DNA from: Casp-actino8 sp046091365
GTDB taxonomy: Bacteria > Actinomycetota > Acidimicrobiia > Acidimicrobiales > Ilumatobacteraceae
Direction of reading: 5' to 3'
Length of the DNA stretch: 5,334 nucleotides
Assembly: GCA_046091365.1 (NCBI GenBank)
Contig: JBJTBM010000052.1
Span: forward strand, 1-5,334
In this document: positions 1 through 5,334 of the stretch, one piece after another
Layout: every line of letters begins with the position of its first letter
How positions within the stretch are numbered: position 1 is the stretch's first letter
Translations under genes and position numbers: made by a program
Notes under the pieces: model-generated
What the model was told of the DNA's origin: nothing
Database searches by the model: none
What the model saw: only the letters and a program-made list of their open reading frames with translations

Positions 1-334
1 CAAGGTGAAGGCCATGCCCGGCCAATTGGCCGACGTGATGGGTGACCTGATGCAGTTCTTCACCAACATGTACATGAGCCGACACCACGGTATGGACGGC
101 GGCGCCGTGCACGACCCGCTGGCCGTGATGGTGCTGACCCATCCCGAGTTGTTCACCCGCAAGAACGCGCACGTGGTCATCGAGTTGAACGGCACCCACA
201 CCCGGGGCATGACCCTCATCGACGAGCGCGACCTGCGCGAGGTGAAGGCCGGCAACTGCGACGTGTTGATGACGGTGGACGCCGAGGCGGCCTTCGACGT
301 GATGAGCGAGGCCATCTCCCACTTCAGCCACTGA
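1..334 (+). CDS. Nucleoside hydrolase (inosine/uridine-preferring family), C-terminal part, 5' truncated
   Basis: Enzymes of this family hydrolyse the N-glycosidic bond of purine or pyrimidine nucleosides to give ribose and free base, in nucleoside salvage in the cytoplasm. About 110 C-terminal residues are present (first complete codon at 2), against roughly 310-340 for a whole enzyme, so two thirds lie outside the left edge. The diagnostic segment is G-A-V-H-D-P-L-A (codons from about 101), followed by a VVIELNGTHTRGMT strand and a VLMTVDAEAAFDVM helix, the usual end of the family. The His at 110-112 corresponds to the catalytic His, and the Asp at 113-115 to a calcium ligand, of the Crithidia enzyme. 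The N-terminal DxDxxxDD calcium motif cannot be checked. The GTG at 5 is internal, not a start. Substrate preference cannot be read from this fragment. The stop codon overlaps the putative promoter of the next gene. Confidence 0.85.
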   Translation, partial: KVKAMPGQLADVMGDLMQFFTNMYMSRHHGMDGGAVHDPLAVMVLTHPELFTRKNAHVVIELNGTHTRGMTLIDERDLREVKAGNCDVLMTVDAEAAFDVMSEAISHFSH

Positions 335-359
335 CAGTCGGTCAGCCCGGAAGTAGGGT
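331..359 (+). promoter_or_regulatory. Putative sigma-70-type promoter for the dehydrogenase-peptidase unit
   Basis: CTGACA at 331-336 differs from the TTGACA consensus at one base. It is separated by exactly 17 bases from TAGGGT at 354-359, which fits the actinobacterial TAnnnT -10 pattern. Transcription would be expected to start about 7 bases further on, at the ATG at 366, giving a leaderless mRNA. The -35 element contains the TGA stop of the nucleoside hydrolase. Seen directly: both hexamers and the spacing. Inferred: that they act as a promoter. Confidence 0.5.
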
Positions 360-365
360 TCTCGC

Positions 366-1412
366 ATGCGCGCCGCCGTCATGCGAGATTGGTCCCTGCG
401 AGTCGACGACATCCCCGAACCAGTCCCCGGCGGTGCCCAGGTGCTCGCTCGCGTGCTGGCGTGCGGCATCTGCGGCAGTGATCTCCACCTGTTGGTGCAC
501 GGCGAGGAGAGCCGCCGACTGAGTGCCGAACTCGCCGACGGCTCCGGCCCCAACCCCGGCGCTCCGATCATGTTCGAACCGCACCTCGACACCGTGATGG
601 GTCACGAGTACTGCTGCGAGGTGCTCGACGTAGGCCCCGGGGTGAACAACCTGAAGACCGGCGACGTCATCGTGAGCTTTCCGGTCACCTTCGACGAACA
701 GGGCATCCACGGTGTCGGCTTCAGCAACAAATACCCCGGCGGTTACGCCGAGCGCATCGTGGCCAACGAGATGATGAGCATCAAGGTGCCCAACGGACTC
801 TCCCCCGAACTGGCCGCCATGACCGAGCCACTGGCCGTCGGTGTGCACGCCGTCGAGAAGAGTCGCATCGCCCAGAGCGACGCGGCACTGATCCTCGGCC
901 TCGGCCCCGTCGGTCTGGCCTGCATCGCCGAACTGAAGATGCGCGGTATCGGTCCCATCGTCGGTGCCGACTTCTCACCCCGGCGCCGGGCACTCGCCGA
1001 GCACCTCGGAGCCGACGTGGTGGTCGACCCTCGCGACACCCCGGCCATCGAGGCCTGGCGTCGTGCCGACGGCAAGAAGCCCCTCGTCATCTTCGAGGCG
1101 GTGGGCGTGCCGGGGATGATCGAACAGGCCATGCGCATGGCGCCCAAGGACGCTCGCATCCTGATCGTCGGAGCGTGCATGCAAGAGGACCGGGTCCACC
1201 CCATGCTGGGCATCGGCAAGGAACTCAGCCTGCAGTTCGCCCTCGGCTACACCCCGATCGAGTTCGGCAGCGCGTTGACCGCGATCGCCGACGGCAAGGT
1301 CGACCTCGCCCCCCTCATCACCGGTCGCGTGGGCATCGACGGGGTGCCGCAGGCCTTCCGTGACCTCGGCAACCCCGAGGCACACGCGAAGATCCTCGTC
1401 ATGCCGAGATGA
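366..1412 (+). CDS. Zinc-dependent medium-chain alcohol/polyol dehydrogenase (MDR superfamily)
   Basis: A 348-residue NAD(P)-dependent oxidoreductase, likely cytoplasmic, that should oxidise an alcohol or polyol. The GroES-like catalytic domain spans about residues 20-150 and the Rossmann domain about 172-310. Catalytic zinc ligands are recognisable: Cys36 in CGICGSDLH, His80-Glu81 in GHEY, and Glu154 in TEPLAVGVHA, the last as in sorbitol, threonine and butanediol dehydrogenases. The nucleotide loop is GLGPVG (178-183). Asp202 ends the second Rossmann strand, favouring NAD over NADP. The four-cysteine structural zinc lobe is absent. The loop between Cys36 and His80 is 44 residues, about 20 longer than in sorbitol dehydrogenase. 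ATG 366 is chosen because it lies at the expected transcription start. The only Shine-Dalgarno-like bases are a poor AGGG that is part of the -10 element. The stop overlaps the peptidase start. The substrate is unknown. Confidence 0.88.
   Translation: MRAAVMRDWSLRVDDIPEPVPGGAQVLARVLACGICGSDLHLLVHGEESRRLSAELADGSGPNPGAPIMFEPHLDTVMGHEYCCEVLDVGPGVNNLKTGDVIVSFPVTFDEQGIHGVGFSNKYPGGYAERIVANEMMSIKVPNGLSPELAAMTEPLAVGVHAVEKSRIAQSDAALILGLGPVGLACIAELKMRGIGPIVGADFSPRRRALAEHLGADVVVDPRDTPAIEAWRRADGKKPLVIFEAVGVPGMIEQAMRMAPKDARILIVGACMQEDRVHPMLGIGKELSLQFALGYTPIEFGSALTAIADGKVDLAPLITGRVGIDGVPQAFRDLGNPEAHAKILVMPR
1409..1412 (+). promoter_or_regulatory. ATGA stop-start overlap, likely translational coupling
   Basis: The ATG of the S9 peptidase (1409-1411) overlaps the TGA of the dehydrogenase (1410-1412). 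No good Shine-Dalgarno sequence lies just upstream, so re-initiation by ribosomes ending the dehydrogenase is the simplest reading. The overlap places the two genes in one transcription unit. Confidence 0.75.
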
Positions 1413-3526
1413 GTGTCGTGACGTCGGATTCGTTCCCGCAGCAGTACGCGCGCACCCAACGACTCACCTTGGGCGAGCCGCGCAACGTCACCGTGTCCGA
1501 CGACGGGCGCAAGGTGGTGTTCCTACGTAGCAACGCCGGCGACGATCCGGTGAACCGACTGTGGTTGTTCGACGTGGAATCCGGGAATGAAACGTTGGTG
1601 GCCGATCCGCACGCCATGTTGGGTGCCGACGATGCCGAGGACCTTCCGCCCGAGGAGCGCGCGCGTCGCGAACGCCTGCGCGAGGGGGCCGGCGGAATCA
1701 CCGGTTACTCCACCGACACCGACACCGCGCGGTTCGTGTGCACGCTGTCGGGACGACTGTTCGTCGGCGACCTGCACCGGGCGAACGTGCGCGAGATCCG
1801 CGCGATCGGACCGGTGTTCGACCCGAGACTCTCGCCCGACGGCCGATGGGTGGCGTACGTGAGCGGTCGCGCCTTGCGCGTGGTGAGCGTGGAGTCGAGC
1901 GACGAGCACGGTTTCGAGTTGGCCGGACCGACACTGTTCGACGAACCCGACACGGTGAGTTGGGGCTCGGCCGAGTTCGTGGCCGCCGAGGAGATGGACC
2001 GCTACCGCGGTTTCTGGTGGTCGCCGAACTCGCGACACGCGGCGGTGTGTCGCGTGGACGAGGCGCCGGTGGCGGTGTGGCACATCGCCGATCCGGCACA
2101 CCCCGAGCGAGCGGCCAACGCGGTGCGCTACCCCGCCGCCGGAACCGCCGACGCGGTCGTGTCGTTGCACGTGTTCGACGCGGTCGAGGGCACCCGCGTG
2201 GACGTGTCGTGGGACGCCATCACGATGCCCTATCTCGTCGACGTGGACTGGATCGATGCCGAGGCCCTGATGCTCACCGTCTGCTCGCGCGATCAGCGGA
2301 CCATGGTCACCCTGCGCGCCAACCGTGTCGACGGCGCGACCACCGAGATCGCCCGTCGCACCAGCGACACCTGGGTCGACGTCGTGCCCGGTGTTCCGAC
2401 CTTCACGGGTGGCGGTTCGTTGGTGTTGGTCGACGATCGCGACGGTTGGAAACGCCTCGTCGTGGACGGTCGTGCGGTGACGCCCACGGGGACCAACGTG
2501 CGCGCGGTGATCAACGTGGGCCACGACGACGTGGTGTTCCTCGCGAACACATCCGATCATCCCGAATGCCAGAGTGCGCACCGTTGGACGTCGGCCGGCA
2601 TCGTCGATCTCACCCCGCTCGACGGCATCAACTCGGTCGCGTTGGGTGGGGCGACGATCGTGACGCGACGTTCGTCGGTGAACCAGTCGCGGGCGACGAC
2701 CACGGTGATCTCGGGTCCGCACCGCCACGAGATCGTCAGCCACGCCGAGCAACCACTGGTGACTCCACGACCACGATTCGTTCGCGCCGGCTCACGCCGC
2801 ATTCCGTGCGCGTTGCTGATGCCCACGGGTCACGTGCCCGGCACGAAGGTGCCCGTGCTCATGGATCCGTACGGAGGGCCGCACGCCCAACGCGTAGTCG
2901 ATTCGTACGCCGCGCACTGCACCTCGCAGTGGTTCGCCGACCAGGGGTTCGCGGTGCTGGTGGTCGACGGTCGCGGCACTCCCGGTTTGGGAACCGAGTG
3001 GGAGCGAGCCGTTCATCTCGATCTGGCCGGTCCCGTCTTGGAGGATCAGGTGGACGCCTTGCACGCGGTGGCCGCCGAGAACCCCGACCTCGATCTGAGT
3101 CGCGTGGGCATCCGCGGTTGGAGTTTCGGCGGTTACCTGGCCGCGCTCGCCGTGTTGCGTCGACCCGACGTCTTCCACTGCGCCGTGGCCGGGGCACCGG
3201 TCACCGAATGGCGTTTGTACGACACCTTCTACACCGAGCGCTACCTCGGTCATCCCGTAACCGACCCCACTCCGTACGACCGCACGTCGTTGCTGAAAGA
3301 CGCCCCCGCGCTCGAACGCCCCTTGTTGCTCGTCCACGGGCTCGCCGACGACAACGTGGTGGCGGCCCACACCCTGCAGTTCTCGTCGGCGTTGCTGACC
3401 GCCGGAAAACCGCACGAAGTGTTGCCGTTGTCGGGGGTCACCCATATGACTCCGCAGGCGGTGGTGGCCGAGAACCTTTTGTTGCACCAACTCGACTTCC
3501 TGCGCCGATCCTTGCCATTGGCGTGA
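1409..3526 (+). CDS. S9 family peptidase, dipeptidyl peptidase IV type (cytoplasmic)
   Basis: A 705-residue serine peptidase expected to release dipeptides (possibly tripeptides) from peptide N-termini, typically after proline or alanine. Residues about 15-440 form the DPP IV beta-propeller (blade signatures such as RLSPDGRWVAYVSG). Residues about 480-705 form the alpha/beta-hydrolase domain. The catalytic triad is visible: Ser572 in GWSFGGY, Asp647 in HGLADDNV, and His679 in GVTHMT. Tyr488 in DPYGGPH matches the oxyanion-hole Tyr of DPP IV. Glu194-Glu195 in AEEMDRYRGFWWSP is the double-Glu motif that holds the free substrate N-terminus, which argues against a plain prolyl oligopeptidase or acylaminoacyl peptidase. 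The length is normal for bacterial members. There is no signal peptide or membrane segment, so it should act on internal or imported peptides. It is co-transcribed with the dehydrogenase through a 4-base overlap, with no obvious metabolic link. Confidence 0.9.
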   Translation: MSVVTSDSFPQQYARTQRLTLGEPRNVTVSDDGRKVVFLRSNAGDDPVNRLWLFDVESGNETLVADPHAMLGADDAEDLPPEERARRERLREGAGGITGYSTDTDTARFVCTLSGRLFVGDLHRANVREIRAIGPVFDPRLSPDGRWVAYVSGRALRVVSVESSDEHGFELAGPTLFDEPDTVSWGSAEFVAAEEMDRYRGFWWSPNSRHAAVCRVDEAPVAVWHIADPAHPERAANAVRYPAAGTADAVVSLHVFDAVEGTRVDVSWDAITMPYLVDVDWIDAEALMLTVCSRDQRTMVTLRANRVDGATTEIARRTSDTWVDVVPGVPTFTGGGSLVLVDDRDGWKRLVVDGRAVTPTGTNVRAVINVGHDDVVFLANTSDHPECQSAHRWTSAGIVDLTPLDGINSVALGGATIVTRRSSVNQSRATTTVISGPHRHEIVSHAEQPLVTPRPRFVRAGSRRIPCALLMPTGHVPGTKVPVLMDPYGGPHAQRVVDSYAAHCTSQWFADQGFAVLVVDGRGTPGLGTEWERAVHLDLAGPVLEDQVDALHAVAAENPDLDLSRVGIRGWSFGGYLAALAVLRRPDVFHCAVAGAPVTEWRLYDTFYTERYLGHPVTDPTPYDRTSLLKDAPALERPLLLVHGLADDNVVAAHTLQFSSALLTAGKPHEVLPLSGVTHMTPQAVVAENLLLHQLDFLRRSLPLA

Positions 3527-3534
3527 CCCCGGTG

Positions 3535-3565
3535 TTGGGGCGTTCGGCGTCGGCTGGGCTACCGT
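3535..3565 (+). promoter_or_regulatory. Putative promoter with -10-like TACCGT, leaderless start for the next gene
   Basis: TACCGT at 3560-3565 fits the TAnnnT -10 pattern and ends 7 bases before the GTG at 3573, the spacing expected if transcription starts at or next to the start codon. The only -35 candidate is TTGGGG at 3535-3540, with a long 19-base spacer, so that half is weak. The 46-base gap contains no Shine-Dalgarno sequence, which also favours a leaderless start. Confidence 0.4.
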
Positions 3566-3572
3566 TTCACCC

Positions 3573-4076
3573 GTGGCCGCAACCCCCTCCCCCGACCTGA
3601 TCCTCGAGCCCCTCTCGTTGGAAGCCGACGGATTCCCGGCGCGTCCGCTCAGCGAGTGGCTCACCACCTTTCATCTCGCCTCGGTGGTCCTCGACCCTTT
3701 CACCAACGAGAGTTCCTGGATCCTGCCCACCGCGGCGCGGGTATTGCGGGCCTTCTCGGGAGCCGCGGTTCGCACCAACCTGATCGTCACCGCTTCGGCC
3801 GACGAGGCGGCGGCGTTCCTCGGGCCTCTCGCCAAGGAGTTCCTCGTCTTCACCGACCCCGATCGGGCCGCCGTGAAGGCCTTCGGGTTGGCCACGCTGC
3901 CGGCTTTCGTCTTCGTGCGATCGGACGGAACCATCCCGGCATCGACCGAAGGCTGGAATCCCGCTCAGTGGCGAGCGGTGGCCAAGTCCATCGCCGAGGT
4001 CACCTCGTGGACCGCGCCCGCCATCCCCGCCCCGGGTGACCCGACGGCCTTCGGCGGCACCTCTTCCGCCGGCTGA
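3573..4076 (+). CDS. Cysteine-free thioredoxin-fold protein of unknown function
   Basis: A 167-residue protein that appears to have a thioredoxin-like fold but contains no cysteine. The LASVVLDPF strand (about 35-43) leads into TNESSW (44-49), where a thioredoxin would carry CxxC, and then into a helix. A second strand, RTNLIVTA, follows at 67-74. A helix with KAFGLATLPAFVFVRSDG (about 102-119) includes Pro110 at the place of the conserved cis-proline. It therefore cannot do dithiol chemistry itself; a binding or scaffold role is possible but unproven. The last 20 residues are Pro/Gly/Ala-rich and probably disordered. No signal peptide or membrane segment is seen. GTG 3573 is chosen from its position relative to the -10 element and because no other in-frame start precedes the conserved part. 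It overlaps or abuts hrpB, suggesting joint expression. The fold call is pattern-based. Confidence 0.65.
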   Translation: MAATPSPDLILEPLSLEADGFPARPLSEWLTTFHLASVVLDPFTNESSWILPTAARVLRAFSGAAVRTNLIVTASADEAAAFLGPLAKEFLVFTDPDRAAVKAFGLATLPAFVFVRSDGTIPASTEGWNPAQWRAVAKSIAEVTSWTAPAIPAPGDPTAFGGTSSAG

Positions 4077-4081
4077 CCCTG
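4073..4081 (+). promoter_or_regulatory. Candidate non-canonical CTG start(s) of hrpB, CTGA overlap
   Basis: The helicase frame is closed by a TGA at 4037-4039 and has no ATG, GTG or TTG until GTG 4157, which lies three codons before the Walker A segment. CTG occurs at 4073, overlapping the preceding stop as CTGA (the same geometry as the ATGA at 1409), and again at 4079. Either gives an N-terminus that aligns with the short leader before the LPV segment of E. coli HrpB. Use of CTG is inferred, not shown. Confidence 0.45.
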
Positions 4082-5334
4082 ACTCCGCTCACCGACCTCC
4101 CCGTCGAATCCGTCGTCGACGATCTGCGACGCGCCCTGATCGATCATTCGTCGGCCGTGTTGGTGGCGCCTCCGGGAGCCGGCAAGACCACGCTCGTGCC
4201 GCTGCGCTTGATCGACGAGTCGTGGGTCGGCGATGGTCGCATCGTGATGCTCGAACCGCGTCGACTGGCGGCTCGCGCCGCGGCACGACGTCTGGCGTCG
4301 CTCGTGGGCGAGGAGCCCGGCGGTTTGGTGGGTTACCAAACGCGCGACGAACGACGCATCGGACCGCGCACGCGCATCGAGGTAGTGACCGAGGGAATTC
4401 TCACGCGCCGCCTGCAATCCGACCCGACTCTCGAGGGAACCGCGCTCGTGATCTTCGACGAGGTGCACGAGCGCAACCTGCCCACCGATCTCGGGTTGGC
4501 ATTGGCTCTCGACGCACGTCGCTTGATGCGACCCGACCTTCGGCTGCTCGCGATGTCGGCCACCGCCGACACCAAGGGGCTGGTGCGCATCATGGGCGAC
4601 GACACTCCGGTGATCACCAGCGACGGACGACAGTTCCCGGTGAACGTTCGTTGGGCCCCCATGGGCAAACAACAACGACTCGACGATGCCGTGATCGACG
4701 TGGTGAGCCGGGCGTTGCGCGACGACGAGGGTGACGTGCTGGTCTTCATGCCCGGTATCGCCGAAATCAACCGCGTGGTGCACGGCCTCGAGGGTCGAGT
4801 CCCGTCGAACGTGGACGTTCATCCGCTCGCCGGTGCGTTGTCGCTGGCCGACCAGGACCGCGCCCTCGCACCGTCGCCGTCGGGTCGACGTCGCGTGGTG
4901 GTGAGCACCGACATCGCCGAGACCAGTCTCACCGTCGACGGCGTGAGCATCGTGGTCGATGCCGGACAGGCCCGCGTTCCTCGCTACGACCAGCGCACCG
5001 GGATGAGCCGACTCACCACCATCCCCACCTCGCGCGCCTCGGCCGATCAGCGCGCCGGACGCGCCGGTCGACTGGGCCCCGGCGTGGCCTACCGTCTGTG
5101 GAGCAAGATCGAGCACGGCGCTCGACGAGCGCATCTCGAGCCCGAGATTACGCAAGTGGACCTGTCGGGGCTGGTCTTGGAACTCACCGCGTGGGGAACC
5201 GCGATCGAAGAACTGTGCTTCATCGACCCGCCACCGAGCGGGGCGGTGAGGCAGGCCACCGAATTGCTCACCATGCTCGGAGCCCTCGACCACGAGGGTC
5301 GTCTCACCGAGGTGGGTCGACGGATGTCGAACGT
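4073..5334 (+). CDS. hrpB: ATP-dependent helicase HrpB, N-terminal half, 3' truncated
   Basis: A DExH-box (DEAH/RHA superfamily 2) RNA-helicase-like protein. HrpB is widespread in bacteria but its cellular role is poorly defined. About 420 residues are present of the usual 800-850; the frame is open at the right edge. Motifs in order, counted from CTG 4079: Walker A APPGAGKTT with Lys36, motif Ia EPRR 59-62, VTEG 103-106, motif II DEVHER 127-132, SAT 160-162, LVFMPG 221-226, STDIAETS 276-283, and motif VI QRAGRAGR 324-331. The start of the helicase-associated region follows (SGLVLELTAWG). Motif II reads DEVH where E. coli HrpB has DEFH. LPV near the N-terminus and the LDxxGLxxELxxWG-type segment distinguish it from HrpA. 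There is no standard start codon upstream of Walker A; see the CTG site. Its position next to the thioredoxin-like gene suggests one transcript. Confidence 0.9.
   Translation, partial: MTLTPLTDLPVESVVDDLRRALIDHSSAVLVAPPGAGKTTLVPLRLIDESWVGDGRIVMLEPRRLAARAAARRLASLVGEEPGGLVGYQTRDERRIGPRTRIEVVTEGILTRRLQSDPTLEGTALVIFDEVHERNLPTDLGLALALDARRLMRPDLRLLAMSATADTKGLVRIMGDDTPVITSDGRQFPVNVRWAPMGKQQRLDDAVIDVVSRALRDDEGDVLVFMPGIAEINRVVHGLEGRVPSNVDVHPLAGALSLADQDRALAPSPSGRRRVVVSTDIAETSLTVDGVSIVVDAGQARVPRYDQRTGMSRLTTIPTSRASADQRAGRAGRLGPGVAYRLWSKIEHGARRAHLEPEITQVDLSGLVLELTAWGTAIEELCFIDPPPSGAVRQATELLTMLGALDHEGRLTEVGRRMSN

Noticed and set aside
5..7. GTG as the start of a small 109-residue protein
   Set aside because: The frame continues to the left edge and the product aligns with the end of a nucleoside hydrolase, so it is a truncated gene rather than a small one.
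1523..2752. A 409-codon open frame on the minus strand inside the peptidase gene
   Set aside because: It is His/Arg/Val-rich with no recognisable domain, and lies wholly opposite a gene with clear catalytic motifs. Long antisense frames are expected in GC-rich DNA.
3527..3540. CCCC-GGTGTT-GGGG as a possible terminator hairpin after the peptidase
   Set aside because: The stem is only 4 base pairs and no T-run follows, so it is not convincing as an intrinsic terminator.
1738..3600. A 620-codon + strand frame overlapping the peptidase
   Set aside because: It is an extremely Arg-rich shifted reading of the peptidase with no motif, a typical GC-driven shadow frame.
4157..4159. GTG as the start of hrpB
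   Set aside because: It would leave almost nothing before Walker A and discard the conserved N-terminal helix; kept only as a fallback if CTG initiation is disproved.
4036..4734. A 232-codon + strand frame at the beginning of hrpB
   Set aside because: An Arg/Thr/Ser-rich shadow; the true frame, open to the window edge, encodes Walker A, DEVH and SAT motifs.
3965..5293. A 442-codon open frame on the minus strand opposite hrpB
   Set aside because: The + strand carries every helicase motif in order; the antisense product has low-complexity His/Gln/Arg composition and no family signature.
1..5334. Mobile elements, CRISPR arrays, RNA genes or a defence island
   Set aside because: No direct repeats, transposase or integrase motifs, tRNA-like or rRNA-like sequence were seen. 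The largest supported non-coding gap is 46 bases, leaving little room for hidden features.

Overview
This is a GC-rich, almost fully coding window with every supported gene on the + strand. Base composition, codon use, four-base gene overlaps and two starts that look leaderless all suggest an actinobacterium. The style of the genes is reminiscent of the Acidimicrobiia, but that placement is inference: no rRNA or lineage marker is present.

Layout. (1) Positions 1-334 hold the C-terminal third of a nucleoside hydrolase (inosine/uridine-preferring family). (2) A promoter-like CTGACA-17-TAGGGT sequence lies across that gene's stop codon. It sits directly in front of a zinc-dependent medium-chain dehydrogenase (366-1412). 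(3) The dehydrogenase stop overlaps the start of a large cytoplasmic S9 peptidase of the dipeptidyl peptidase IV type (1409-3526) in an ATGA overlap. (4) A 46-base gap carries a second -10-like element, followed by a small cysteine-free thioredoxin-fold protein (3573-4076). (5) The N-terminal half of the helicase HrpB follows and runs off the right edge (about 4073-5334). No ATG, GTG or TTG is available upstream of its Walker A segment. The best start is a CTG that overlaps the previous stop codon as CTGA.

How the genes work together. The window reads as two two-gene transcription units, dehydrogenase-peptidase and thioredoxin-like-helicase. In each, the first gene appears to begin at or next to its transcription start and the second is coupled by a 4-base overlap. 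The first three genes are catabolic in character (nucleoside hydrolysis, polyol/alcohol oxidation, peptide trimming), but nothing links them into one pathway. I found no mobile element, CRISPR array, RNA gene or obvious new defence system. The points most worth a second look are the non-canonical hrpB start, the Cys-less thioredoxin-fold partner, and the enlarged loop between the zinc ligands of the dehydrogenase.
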